A stretch of DNA of 45,009 nucleotides from Oscillospiraceae bacterium (GTDB lineage Bacteria; Bacillota; Clostridia; Oscillospirales; Oscillospiraceae), in assembly GCA_022800665.1 (NCBI GenBank), contig JAAWQS010000015.1, positions 1-45,009 of the forward strand. The letters run 5' to 3'. This document shows, in pieces, positions 1 through 8,093 of the stretch (position 1 is its first letter; every line of letters starts with the position of its first letter). The notes under the pieces are model-generated. The model saw nothing but the letters and a program-made list of their open reading frames with translations, searched no databases and had not been told where the DNA came from. Position numbers and translations under genes: made by a program.

Positions 1-55
1 GGCTCGCTTCTACTTCCTCGAAATATTCGACTATTTTCTGCTTTCCCATTCTTCT

Positions 56-84
56 ATTATAGCTCGTTTTTATCCCTTTTGCAA
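56..84 (-). promoter_or_regulatory. Sigma-A promoter reading off the left edge
   Basis: Read on the minus strand, TTGCAA (79-84), a 17-base spacer and TATAAT (56-61) form a strong vegetative promoter. Transcription would start near position 48, almost on an ATG at 49-47 that opens a frame running out of the window (MGKQKIVEYF...). Either the mRNA is nearly leaderless or the real start lies further left, behind the GAGGA-like site at 13-20. The gene itself cannot be identified. Confidence 0.55.
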
Positions 85-416
85 AAATTGATTTCCGTGA
101 TAGTCGCTGCAGGGTAATTGAATGAGGAAACAAATTGTAAACGTGAGGGGTAAACAAAAGGCGAAAAGTCTGCTATAGTGAGGAAAACAGGGGAAGGCAG
201 GCGGAAACGCAATGAAAAAACTGAAGCCAGGAGATTGGGTGGCTGGCGGGCCTTGAGAAATGGAGCAATCTTGCGGGGATTGGCGTTATCTTTTGTAAGG
301 TTGAACAGGCTGGAAAAATTTCAAAACAGGCGCATTATTTCATCTACAGCCGCAAGGGCATGACTGCAAGTCAGATTTTGGAGGGATGAGTCCTTCCTGG
401 TTAATATTGTCTGTGG
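85..416. other. Gene-free stretch left of phoU
   Basis: About 330 bases with no convincing gene. A 61-codon frame at 178-363 on the plus strand is rich in Arg and Lys, opens with GTG and has no ribosome site, so I do not call it. I see no clear terminator hairpin for the pst-phoU transcript that ends here. Confidence 0.4.
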
Positions 417-1055
417 TCAAGACCTGCTGCCGGTAATGGAATACGTGACCCACTCCGCAATATTGACGGCATGGTCGCCAATACGCTCCAGGTATTTGGC
501 AATCATAAGCCAATCCAGAGCTTCCCCGGCGCTGGAGCTGTCGGCGCGGATGAGGGTGGTCAGCTCCTCCTTCACCTCGTCAAAGAGCTGGTCCACCACA
601 TCGTCGTAAATCATCACTTCCTTTGCCATTTGCAGGTCGCATTCCACAAAGGACGCCACGCTGCCCGCCACCATCTTCACCGCCGCCTTTGTCATCTCCC
701 GGATGTGGAGGTGTCCGGGGAGAGCTTTGCTGCCGGTGTGACGGGTAATCTCTGCGATGTCAGCAGCCTGGTCGCCAATGCGCTCCATATCGCAGATGAT
801 CTTCAGCGCGGACGACACCGCCCGCAAATCCCCGGCCACCGGCTGCTGCTGCAACAGCAGTCTCATACATAATGCCTCCGCGTCCCGCTCCTGCTGATCG
901 ATGTCCCGTTCCCGTGCGATAGCGGTTTCCGCACCGGCCTTGTTGCCGTCCAGCAGCGCGGATACGCTGGCGGCAATGGCCTCCTCACACATGGTCCCCA
1001 TCTGGGTCAACGCCTCGTGCAGCTGCTGGAGCTGCCGGTCAAAATTGCTGCGCAT
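417..1055 (-). CDS. phoU: Phosphate signalling protein PhoU
   Basis: A 212-residue cytoplasmic all-helical protein, the usual length for PhoU. It has the two repeated three-helix units of the family (roughly residues 5-105 and 115-205), with matching acidic stretches 'DMERIGDQAADI' and 'YLERIGDHAVNI' that bind metal clusters in known PhoU proteins. PhoU links the Pst transporter to the PhoR kinase and limits phosphate uptake. It is last in the pst operon, and its ATG overlaps the pstB stop by one base, implying translational coupling. No phoPR pair adjoins it. Confidence 0.95.
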   Translation of the reverse strand: MRSNFDRQLQQLHEALTQMGTMCEEAIAASVSALLDGNKAGAETAIARERDIDQQERDAEALCMRLLLQQQPVAGDLRAVSSALKIICDMERIGDQAADIAEITRHTGSKALPGHLHIREMTKAAVKMVAGSVASFVECDLQMAKEVMIYDDVVDQLFDEVKEELTTLIRADSSSAGEALDWLMIAKYLERIGDHAVNIAEWVTYSITGSRS

Positions 1056-1816
1056 CAGCCGAACCTCCCGGTAATGTAATCTTCTGTGCGTTTGTAATGG
1101 GGCATGGAGAACAGCCGCTCTGTGTTTCCCATCTCCACCAGCTCCCCCGTCAGGAAGAAGGCGGTCTGATCCGAAATCCGCGCCGCCTGCTGCATATTGT
1201 GCGTGACCATGACAATGGTATACTGCTCCCGCAGTTCCAGGGTCAGCTCCTCAATCCTGGCAGTAGAAATAGGGTCCAGGGCGCTGGTAGCCTCGTCCAT
1301 CAGCAGCACCTCAGGCCGCACAGCCAGGGCGCGGGCAATGCACAGCCGCTGCTGCTGCCCGCCGGAGAGTCCCATAGCGCTTTTCCGCAGCCGGTCCTTG
1401 ACCTCGTCCCAGATGGCCGCGGCCCGCAGGGACTGTTCCACCAGCTCGTCCAGCCGGGCGTGGCTGCGGACGCCGTGGGTACGGGGGCCGTAGGCGACAT
1501 TGTCGTAAATGGACATGGGAAAGGGATTGGGTTTCTGGAAGACCATGCCGATCCGGCGGCGCAGGGCCGTCACATCCAGCAGGGGGTCGTAAATCTCCTG
1601 GCCGTGGAAGGTGAGGGAACCGGTGACATGGGTGTCGGGGACCAGGTCGCTCATGCGGTTGATAGCCCGCAGAAAGGTGGACTTGCCGCAGCCAGAGGGA
1701 CCGATAAAGGCCGTAATCTGGTTGGCGGGGATGCGGATAGAGATGTCCTTGAGGGCCTGGACGGTCCCATAATAGAAATTCAGCTTCTTCGCGCTGAGGA
1801 TTGCTTTTTCTGCCAT
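1055..1816 (-). CDS. pstB: Phosphate ABC transporter ATPase PstB
   Basis: The 253-residue ATP-binding subunit of the high-affinity phosphate importer. It carries Walker [10 protein letters not shown] near residue 38, the signature LSGGQQQR, Walker [13 protein letters not shown] and the switch histidine in VMVTHNM. The pattern around [20 protein letters not shown] is typical of PstB rather than other ABC ATPases. The start lies 37 bases inside the end of pstA, which points to coupled translation. Together with PstC and PstA it powers phosphate import at the membrane. Confidence 0.97.
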   Translation of the reverse strand: MAEKAILSAKKLNFYYGTVQALKDISIRIPANQITAFIGPSGCGKSTFLRAINRMSDLVPDTHVTGSLTFHGQEIYDPLLDVTALRRRIGMVFQKPNPFPMSIYDNVAYGPRTHGVRSHARLDELVEQSLRAAAIWDEVKDRLRKSAMGLSGGQQQRLCIARALAVRPEVLLMDEATSALDPISTARIEELTLELREQYTIVMVTHNMQQAARISDQTAFFLTGELVEMGNTERLFSMPHYKRTEDYITGRFG

Positions 1817-2697
1817 ATACGACAGGTCCCCTTTCGTTCCTTCACTTTTCCCGCAGTCATCCCGGCGGCGAGGTTCAGCAGCGCGGCCAGCGCCAGCAGT
1901 ACGGCGGCTACGGCAAAGGCGGCGGCAAAATCCGCCCGCTCCTTGGCATACACATACAACGCCACTGTCAGCGTGGAGCCGGAGGCTTTCATCAGGCCCT
2001 CAACGGTAGAAAAATCCTGCATCACCGTGGACAGCCCCGCCGTGTACATCAGTACCGCGCTCTCCCCGGCGACCCGGCCCGCCGCCAGGATGCAGCCGGA
2101 GGCAATACCGTCCGCAGCGGAGGGCAGGACCACCGTGCGGATCATCCGCCACTGTCCTGCCCCAAGTCCCAGCGCGCCCTCCCGGTAGGACCGTGGGACG
2201 GCTTTCAGGCTCTCTTGGGTGGTGCGCAGAATAGTGGGCAGAATCATAATGGCCAGGGTGAGGGAACCGGCCAGCAGAGTTTTTTGCAGCCGCAGGACGG
2301 TGCAGAAGAGAATCATGCCCACCAGGGCATAGAGGATGGACGGGATGCCCGACAGAATCTCTGCGGCAAACTCCACCGCCTCCACCAGCCGCCGGTTCCG
2401 GGCGTACTCCGTGAGATAGATGGCCGCACCCGCCCCCAGGGGCAGGGCGATTGCCAGGGAGAGAAGCAGGACATAGAGGGTGTTGACAATGGCGGGCAGG
2501 ATGCCTGCGGTCCCCTGTAAAATACTCTCCGCTCCGGTCAGGAAGTCCCAGCTGATACCGGGGAGGCCCTGGTAAAAGATATAGCCTGTCAGGAACAGCA
2601 GCAGGGCGCAGCACAGCAGGGCGCTGGCCCAGAGCGCCGCCGCCGCACCGTTGTTGCAGAGTCTTCGCCGGAGGGATAGAGACGGTCTTTTGCGCAT
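1780..2697 (-). CDS. pstA: Phosphate ABC transporter permease PstA
   Basis: A 305-residue inner-membrane permease with about six hydrophobic segments, the first near residues 20-45. The cytoplasmic loop [29 protein letters not shown] matches the EAA-type coupling motif that contacts PstB. It starts at ATG 2697 behind a GGAGGGG site, two bases after the pstC stop. It forms the transmembrane channel for phosphate with PstC. The C-terminal end overlaps pstB. Confidence 0.95.
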   Translation of the reverse strand: MRKRPSLSLRRRLCNNGAAAALWASALLCCALLLFLTGYIFYQGLPGISWDFLTGAESILQGTAGILPAIVNTLYVLLLSLAIALPLGAGAAIYLTEYARNRRLVEAVEFAAEILSGIPSILYALVGMILFCTVLRLQKTLLAGSLTLAIMILPTILRTTQESLKAVPRSYREGALGLGAGQWRMIRTVVLPSAADGIASGCILAAGRVAGESAVLMYTAGLSTVMQDFSTVEGLMKASGSTLTVALYVYAKERADFAAAFAVAAVLLALAALLNLAAGMTAGKVKERKGTCRIWQKKQSSARRS

Positions 2698-2699
2698 TC

Positions 2700-3584
2700 T
2701 TACCCCTCCTTCTCCGATTTCAGCACAAAGCTCAGCAGAATATTGATGAGCAGGATAAACACAAACAGAACCAGTCCAATGGAGAACAATGCCTGCCGCT
2801 GTAAGCTGCCCGGAGCGGCGTAGTTCATCTCAATTGCAATGCCTGTGGTCAAAAAGCGCACGCTCCCCAGCAGCGACGGCATATTGGCCACATTGCCCGC
2901 CACCATTAGAATTGCCATTGCCTCCCCGGTGGCCCTGCCGACGCCCAGCGCCACCGCCGCCGCAATACCGCTCTTTGCCGCGGGAACAGTGACCCGAAAA
3001 TAGGTCTCCAGCTCTGTGGCCCCCAGAGCCAGGCTGGCCTCCTCGAACTCCCGCGGCACCGCCTCCAGAGCCGTCTGGGTGACGGCGATGATGGAGGGCA
3101 GAATCATGACCGCCAGCACGATGACAGCAGCCAGCAGACTGTCCCCTGCGGGCAGGTCCAGCCGCCGGCGCAGCAGCGGTACCAGGACGCACATACCTAC
3201 CAGGCCATAGACCACGGAGGGGATGCCTGCCAGTATGCCGATGGCCGGACGGATGAGCCGCGCCAGAGGCCGGGGGGCGGCTTTCGCCAGAAATATGGCG
3301 GTAAAGATGCCGATGGGGACGCCGGCGGCAATTGCCCCGGCAGTACCGTAAATGGTGGTGAGAATGAGGGGAAGAATGCCAAAGCTGGGGGTGTCAGGAT
3401 TGGCGGAGTCCCAGGTCCTGCCGAAGAGAAAGCGCAGCAGTCCCACCTCCCGGATGGCGGGCAGGCCGGAGAGAATCAGGTACACAGTAATGAGCAGGAC
3501 AAAAACCACTGCCGTCAGTGCGCACACCAGCAGCAACAGCTGCATCGCCAGTTCAGAGGGCTTGACACGTCCACGAAAACGCAT
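2700..3584 (-). CDS. pstC: Phosphate ABC transporter permease PstC
   Basis: A 294-residue membrane permease, partner of PstA. It has an N-terminal membrane helix near residues 15-38, a periplasm-facing loop, then the PstC core with FEEASLALGATELETYFRVTVPAAKSGI as the EAA-type loop. The start has an AAAGGGG site seven bases upstream. It sits 24 bases after pstS, so pstS-pstC-pstA-pstB-phoU reads as one operon in the standard order. Confidence 0.95.
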   Translation of the reverse strand: MRFRGRVKPSELAMQLLLLVCALTAVVFVLLITVYLILSGLPAIREVGLLRFLFGRTWDSANPDTPSFGILPLILTTIYGTAGAIAAGVPIGIFTAIFLAKAAPRPLARLIRPAIGILAGIPSVVYGLVGMCVLVPLLRRRLDLPAGDSLLAAVIVLAVMILPSIIAVTQTALEAVPREFEEASLALGATELETYFRVTVPAAKSGIAAAVALGVGRATGEAMAILMVAGNVANMPSLLGSVRFLTTGIAIEMNYAAPGSLQRQALFSIGLVLFVFILLINILLSFVLKSEKEG

Positions 3585-3608
3585 AACAGATCCCCTTTCT
3601 CACAAGAT

Positions 3609-4421
3609 TTACGGCGCAATGGCTCCGGCGCGGGCGATGTAATCCGCCACCTCCGGACTGAGGGCGTAGTCCAGAAATGCCTGGGCCGCGTCGCTCAGGA
3701 CGGCATCCTTTTGGGTAATCAGGAGGAAGGGCCGCCGGATGGGATACGCGCCGCTCTTGACAGCCTCCTCTGTACAGGCAGTTCCGTCCACCGCCACCAC
3801 CGCCACGCCTCCGCGGACTGACGCCAGAGAGACATATCCGATGGCGTTGGGGTTGGCGGAGACGTTGCCGATGACGTCGCCGGTGGAGCCGTACTCGTTC
3901 CGGTAGACACAGCGGCCCGCAGTGCCGGTCAGCTCCTCAAATGCGCTGCGGGTGCCGGACCCGGCCTCCCGGCCATAGGGGGCGATGGGGGCGTCCGGCC
4001 CGCCCAGAACGCTCCAATTGGTGATCCTGCCGCTGAAGATGTCCGCAATCTGGCTGGAGGAGAGGGCTGTGACGGGGTTGCTGGGATGGACCACCAGGGC
4101 AATGCCGTCCAGAGCCGCCAGATGGCCCCAGGCCCCTTTTTGCATCTCCGATTCCTTCAGCTCCCGGCTGGACAGGCCGATGTCGCACGCGCCGGACAGG
4201 GCGGCTTCAATCCCCGCGCCGGAACCGGTGCCGGAGAAATTCACCGTCACCCCCGGCTCCTTCTCCCGGAATCCCTCCTGGAGCGCCGCCATAACATCCG
4301 CCATGGAAGTAGAGCCCTCGGTGTTGACCGTACCCCGCAGACCGCCGGGTTCCGGGCCAGCCGGACGGCAGCCGGTCAGAAGGAACGCCGCGAGAAGAAT
4401 AGACGGCAAAAATTTTTTCAT
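3609..4421 (-). CDS. pstS: Phosphate-binding lipoprotein PstS
   Basis: Substrate-binding subunit that captures phosphate outside the membrane and delivers it to PstCA. I chose the ATG at 4421 because a GGGGGGAG site precedes it and the protein then opens with a lipoprotein signal peptide (MKKFLPSILLAAFLLTGC, lipid-modified Cys at residue 18). The reading frame stays open 66 bases further upstream without a better start. Phosphate-binding loops are visible: EGSTSMADVM, SGTGSGAG and GREAGSGTRSAF. At 270 residues it is a normal length. First gene of the pst operon. Confidence 0.95.
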   Translation of the reverse strand: MKKFLPSILLAAFLLTGCRPAGPEPGGLRGTVNTEGSTSMADVMAALQEGFREKEPGVTVNFSGTGSGAGIEAALSGACDIGLSSRELKESEMQKGAWGHLAALDGIALVVHPSNPVTALSSSQIADIFSGRITNWSVLGGPDAPIAPYGREAGSGTRSAFEELTGTAGRCVYRNEYGSTGDVIGNVSANPNAIGYVSLASVRGGVAVVAVDGTACTEEAVKSGAYPIRRPFLLITQKDAVLSDAAQAFLDYALSPEVADYIARAGAIAP

Positions 4422-4561
4422 CCAGCTCCCCCCTTTGCAGACATAGTTTGCCGCCTTCTGCTCCGTCCTATGCAAACGCAGAGGCAATGAAACAATATTC
4501 GATGACGCAGGGAATCATTCCCACCATCCCGCGCCCCGTTTGCAAGCAAGCCTCCAGTCCT

Positions 4562-4600
4562 AAAAAAACCGCCGGATGCAGAGCGCATCCGACGGCTTTT
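4562..4600. terminator. Bidirectional terminator-like hairpin between divergent genes
   Basis: Eleven-base arms (4569-4579 and 4585-4595, one mismatch) with a five-base loop, flanked by seven A on the left and CTTTT on the right, so it could stop transcripts in either direction. It lies between the diverging pstS and deacetylase genes, where no known gene ends. It may be an attenuator in the pst leader or the end of a short RNA. Confidence 0.6.
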
Positions 4601-4688
4601 GTAAAAATATGGATAATTACCGGATTTAAGCAGAAAAAAACAAAGGCGGCAGGACATACTAGCAAAAAACAAAAGGAGCACGCAAGCG

Positions 4689-5477
4689 ATGAGAAAAAAG
4701 CTATGTATCCTGTTGTCCATCCTGACAGCCGGGCTGCTCCCCGGCTGTCACAGCGGCATAGAGCCGGACCTGTCCGGCTACGCCTCCGGTCCGGCGCAGA
4801 TTCCTGTTGAGATTCTGGGAGAGCTGGACGGCGAGACCCGGCAGGCCCTCACCGGCGAGCCGAAATATATTGCCCTGACCTTTGACGACGGCCCCCGCGC
4901 CGACACCACAGGCCGTCTGCTGGACGGTCTTGCCGCCCGGGGCGCGGCGGCAACCTTCTTTATCATCGGCGCACAGGTGGAGGGCAACGAGTATCTTCTG
5001 TGCCGCATGGCGGCGGACGGGCATCAGATCGGCAACCACACCTATTCTCACACCCGCCTGACCACTGTGGATACAGAGCATATGGTGGAGGAAATCAACA
5101 AATCGGAGGTGGTACTGCGGGAGGTGGTGGGCAACAGGACCTTTTGGCTGCGCCCGCCCTATGGGCAGATGGACACAAAACGGGCCAAAGAGGTCAAGAC
5201 CCCCATGATCTATTGGACCGTGGACCCCCAGGACTGGAAACTGCTGGACGCCGCCAAGGTGGTGGATGCGGTTGTGAACCATGTGCAGTCCGGCGATATC
5301 GTACTGCTTCACGATTTCTACGCCACCAGCGTGGACGCGGCCCTGCAGATTGTGGACCGCCTCCAGGCGGAGGGCTTTGTCTTTGTGACGGTGGAGGAGC
5401 TGTTCCGCATCCAGGGCCTGACGCCCCAGGCGGGAACGCTGTACGCCAAACCGGGAAAGACCCGGCCTCTGCCATAA
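4689..5477 (+). CDS. Polysaccharide deacetylase lipoprotein (NodB domain)
   Basis: A 262-residue exported enzyme predicted to remove acetyl groups from cell-wall polysaccharide or peptidoglycan. The signal peptide ends in LLPGC (Cys 20), so it is a lipoprotein anchored on the outer face of the membrane. All NodB motifs are present: TFDDGP at 64-69, HTYSH at 117-121 (metal ligands), RPPYG at 155-159, DPQDW near 179 and LLHD at 206-209. The AAAAGGAG site lies nine bases before the ATG. It could be a PdaA-type spore cortex enzyme or a vegetative GlcNAc deacetylase; the sequence does not decide. Confidence 0.9.
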   Translation: MRKKLCILLSILTAGLLPGCHSGIEPDLSGYASGPAQIPVEILGELDGETRQALTGEPKYIALTFDDGPRADTTGRLLDGLAARGAAATFFIIGAQVEGNEYLLCRMAADGHQIGNHTYSHTRLTTVDTEHMVEEINKSEVVLREVVGNRTFWLRPPYGQMDTKRAKEVKTPMIYWTVDPQDWKLLDAAKVVDAVVNHVQSGDIVLLHDFYATSVDAALQIVDRLQAEGFVFVTVEELFRIQGLTPQAGTLYAKPGKTRPLP

Positions 5478-5500
5478 GAAGCCGGGTTGGCCCGGCCCGG

Positions 5501-6463
5501 TCAGCGGTGCCGGTATATTTTCTTGTCCAGAGCAAAGAGCTTTTTGCTGAACTGCCCCACCGGAACCTCCGTCAGAGCCTCGCTGTAAATTTCCATCCGG
5601 CTGTCAATGAGGTCGATCAGCGACAGCAGCTCGCTTTCCGCGCACTGGGGCCGCACTGCCGCGCCGAATTCCGGCTCCCCGTGGTGGGAGAGCAGCATAT
5701 GCTGGAGCAGCATGGACTTCTCCTCCGGAACCCCCAGCTCCCGCGCCGCTTCCGCCACAGCCCCGGCTCCCATGACCAGATGCCCCAGCAGCTGGCCCTT
5801 GGTGGAGTAGCCGGTGACAAGGCCCAGGGAGGAGGTGACGAACTCGTCGCACTTGGCGATGTCGTGGAGGAGCGTCCCGGCAACCAGCAGGTCGCGGTCA
5901 ATGACGTCCTCGTACAGCTGGGCCAGATCGTCGGCCATGCGGGCCATATTGACCGTGTGCATGAGCAGACCGTGGAGAAAGCTGTGGTGTACGCTTTTGC
6001 CGCCGGGGATGTCCAGGAACTGCTGGCCGTACTGGTCCAGAAGCTTCTGGCAGACCCCGCGATAATCCGGGTCCTCCAGGGAATCCACGAAGTCCTGCAG
6101 CTCGCCGGACCAGCCCGCCGCGTCGATGGGCGCGCAGGGGACCAGGGTATCCAGACTGTACTGGTCGTCGGGCTGTACCGTGCGGATGCGGCTGATAATG
6201 AGCTGCAGGCTCCCGCGGAACTCCGACACGCTCCCCCGCACCTTAATCACGCCGCCCTCGTCCGATGGGCCCACCGGACCGCTGTAATCCCACGCCTTGG
6301 CCTCAATACTGCCGCTGCTGTCCGCAAGGGCCGCAGCCAGGAAGGGCTTTCCGGAGCCGGAGACCTTGGCGGCAGCTGTTTTGAGGAGATAAAACCCCTC
6401 AATCTCGTCTCCAACCTGGAAATCCGCTATGTATCTGTTATATTCCATCTCTTTCCGCGCCAC
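5501..6463 (-). CDS. yhaM: YhaM-type 3'-5' exoribonuclease (OB fold plus HD domain)
   Basis: A 320-residue protein with an N-terminal OB-type nucleic-acid-binding domain (about residues 15-100, FLAAALADSSGSIEAKAWD) and a C-terminal HD phosphohydrolase domain. The HD metal ligands are visible in HHSFLHGLLMHTV, LLHDIAK and the later LLSHHGE. This arrangement and length match the YhaM/CBF1 family of cytoplasmic exonucleases that trim RNA and single-stranded DNA ends. The start is uncertain: GTG at 6463, or the ATG five codons in at 6448, which follows GGAAAGAG directly. Monocistronic, convergent with the deacetylase. Confidence 0.88.
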   Translation of the reverse strand: MARKEMEYNRYIADFQVGDEIEGFYLLKTAAAKVSGSGKPFLAAALADSSGSIEAKAWDYSGPVGPSDEGGVIKVRGSVSEFRGSLQLIISRIRTVQPDDQYSLDTLVPCAPIDAAGWSGELQDFVDSLEDPDYRGVCQKLLDQYGQQFLDIPGGKSVHHSFLHGLLMHTVNMARMADDLAQLYEDVIDRDLLVAGTLLHDIAKCDEFVTSSLGLVTGYSTKGQLLGHLVMGAGAVAEAARELGVPEEKSMLLQHMLLSHHGEPEFGAAVRPQCAESELLSLIDLIDSRMEIYSEALTEVPVGQFSKKLFALDKKIYRHR

Positions 6464-6542
6464 CCCTGCGGCGCATCCTCCTGTTCTGACCGGCGCCGCG
6501 CAGCGGCGGGAAAGCCGCTGTGCGGCGCCGTTTTTCTGCCTT

Positions 6543-6977
6543 CTACAGCAGCATCAAAATCACGCCGTAGATCACGCTGGCGGTGATGCCGAAGACAATC
6601 ACCGGTCCGGCAACAGTGAACATTTTTGCAGCCATGCCCGTCACCATACCCTCGCTTTTGAAGTCGATGGCCGGGGATACCACTGCGTTGGCAAAGCCGG
6701 TAATCGGCACCAGGGTCCCCGCGCCGCCGTAGCGGCCCAGCTTGTTATAAAGGTTCAGCCCTGTCAGCAGGGCGGAGAGGAATACCAGGGTAATCGAGGT
6801 TGCGGTACCCGCGTCGGTTTTCTCCAGCCCCATGCCCATAAAGCCGTCCATAACTGCCTGTCCGATGACGCATATGCCCCCGCCTATGACAAACGCAAAG
6901 GCGCAGTCCTTTGCCAGCGGGGAGCTTCTGGCCCGGTCCTGGACGAATTTTTGATATTCCTGCTTGGACATTTCCAT
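6543..6977 (-). CDS. spoVAC: Stage V sporulation protein AC
   Basis: A 144-residue membrane protein with about four hydrophobic segments. It has hallmark SpoVAC stretches: FVIGGGICVIGQ, LSALLTG, YGGAGTLVPITGFANAVVSPAIDFKSEG and AGPVIVFG. SpoVAC belongs to the inner-membrane channel that moves dipicolinic acid into the forespore and out during germination. The ATG at 6977 follows AAAGGAG by eight bases. The usual partners spoVAD and spoVAE are not next to it here, so it is a stand-alone copy. A sigma-G-type promoter lies directly upstream. Confidence 0.9.
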   Translation of the reverse strand: MEMSKQEYQKFVQDRARSSPLAKDCAFAFVIGGGICVIGQAVMDGFMGMGLEKTDAGTATSITLVFLSALLTGLNLYNKLGRYGGAGTLVPITGFANAVVSPAIDFKSEGMVTGMAAKMFTVAGPVIVFGITASVIYGVILMLL

Positions 6978-6997
6978 GCATATCACTCCTTTGCCCC

Positions 6998-7027
6998 TAG
7001 TATGTCCCAGGGGAATCACGGATATGC
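6998..7027 (-). promoter_or_regulatory. Sigma-G type (forespore) promoter of spoVAC
   Basis: On the minus strand GCATA (7027-7023), an 18-base spacer and CATACTA (7004-6998) match the consensus known for sigma-G promoters in Bacillus (GYATR-N18-CATAMTA). It ends about 20 bases before the spoVAC start codon. This fits forespore-specific expression and independently supports the gene call. Confidence 0.75.
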
Positions 7028-7230
7028 GGTCCTCTGTTTATACTATCGGCTGGAATGCGGTGGACATAAGGCAGTTTCCTAAAATCGGCATTCCCCACAA
7101 AGATACCGGCTGGCTGATGTCAAGAATTTTCAGATGGGGGAATTTTTTTAGCTGTTGGGACAGAAGGTAGAAGTAACAGTTCGGGCAAAAGCCCCATATG
7201 TCCAGCGGCTCCACCCAATCCCAATAAAAT

Positions 7231-8016
7231 TTACAGTCTGTGAAAAACCGGCTGCATATGTTCAAAGGTACAGATTTCCCGGAAACCGATTTCCTTCAGC
7301 AGTTTCTGCGTCTCCGGGATCATGTCGGCCAGGCGGGCGGGATCGTGGGCGTCGGAGCCGATGGTGATAATCCTGCCGCCCAAGTCGTGGTAAAGTTCCA
7401 GCAGCCGCCGGGAGGGGGAGGCGCCCGGCATACCGTAGCGGCGGGTAGAGGTGTTGACCTCGATCCCTTTTTCATCTGCAATGGCCTGTTTCATGATTTT
7501 CTCCGCCAGGGGGAGGATCTTTTCATCCGGATAGTCCCCGCGCCGGTCATATCGCTTAATCAAATCCAGATGCCCCAGGACGGAATACAGCTTATATTGA
7601 CATATCAGCTCGTAGATGCCCGTATAGTACCCTGCCTGGTACTCGTCCTGCGTTTTGCCCGCCTGATACTCGTTGCGGCAGAACTCCTGGTTGTTGAGCT
7701 GATGACAGCTGCAGAGGACAAAATCAAAGGGATAGCTCTCAAACGCGGCGGTGAACTGGGGGATAGTCTCCAGCTGCACTCCGAATTCAATCCCCCCGCG
7801 GATGGCGATTTGCCCGCGGTACTTCTGCCGCATATCCTCCAGTGCGGCGAAATAGGCGTCATAGTCGCAGTTTTGGACGGTTTTTATACCGTAATCCACA
7901 TGCTCTGTAAAACAGATTTCCTCCAGGCCCAGGGCTATGGCCCGGCGCACCATGTCGTCCATGGGGGTCTGGGAATCGTCGCTGTAGAAGCTGTGGAGAT
8001 GGTAGTCGGCATACAT
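7231..8016 (-). CDS. PHP-family histidinol-phosphatase-like phosphoesterase
   Basis: A 261-residue cytoplasmic PHP-domain protein. Metal-binding motifs are present: HLH at residues 6-8, FTEHVD, SCHQL, GHLDL and a terminal SDAHDP. Length and motif layout fit the HisJ/HisK histidinol-phosphatase family, which makes histidinol from its phosphate. No other his genes are nearby, so a different small-molecule phosphatase role is possible. The ATG follows CAGGAGG by eight bases. A terminator separates it from mtlD upstream. Confidence 0.8.
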   Translation of the reverse strand: MYADYHLHSFYSDDSQTPMDDMVRRAIALGLEEICFTEHVDYGIKTVQNCDYDAYFAALEDMRQKYRGQIAIRGGIEFGVQLETIPQFTAAFESYPFDFVLCSCHQLNNQEFCRNEYQAGKTQDEYQAGYYTGIYELICQYKLYSVLGHLDLIKRYDRRGDYPDEKILPLAEKIMKQAIADEKGIEVNTSTRRYGMPGASPSRRLLELYHDLGGRIITIGSDAHDPARLADMIPETQKLLKEIGFREICTFEHMQPVFHRL

Positions 8017-8049
8017 TGTGCGGTCCTCCTGAAAATAAACAGTGCAGGC

Positions 8050-8081
8050 AAAAAGGCAGACGGGGGAAAATCCCTCGTCTG
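8050..8081 (-). terminator. Terminator after mtlD
   Basis: Ten-base arms (8057-8066 and 8072-8081, one G-U pair) with a five-base loop. On the minus strand the hairpin is followed by CC and five T. It lies just past the mtlD stop and before the phosphatase gene, so these two genes are separately transcribed. Confidence 0.8.
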
Positions 8082-8093
8082 TCCTTTTGCAGC

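Noticed and set aside
178-363. A 61-codon plus-strand frame near the left end
   Set aside because: GTG start, no ribosome site, Arg/Lys-rich composition and no similarity to known proteins.
4650-4665. CATACTA upstream of the deacetylase as a sporulation sigma-factor -10 box
   Set aside because: No matching -35 element (GYATR) at 17 or 18 bases, so forespore control of this gene is not supported.
7038-7265. A 75-codon minus-strand frame between the PHP phosphatase and spoVAC, with a CPNC motif
   Set aside because: It starts at TTG inside the phosphatase gene without a ribosome site and overlaps the sigma-G promoter region. No family resemblance.
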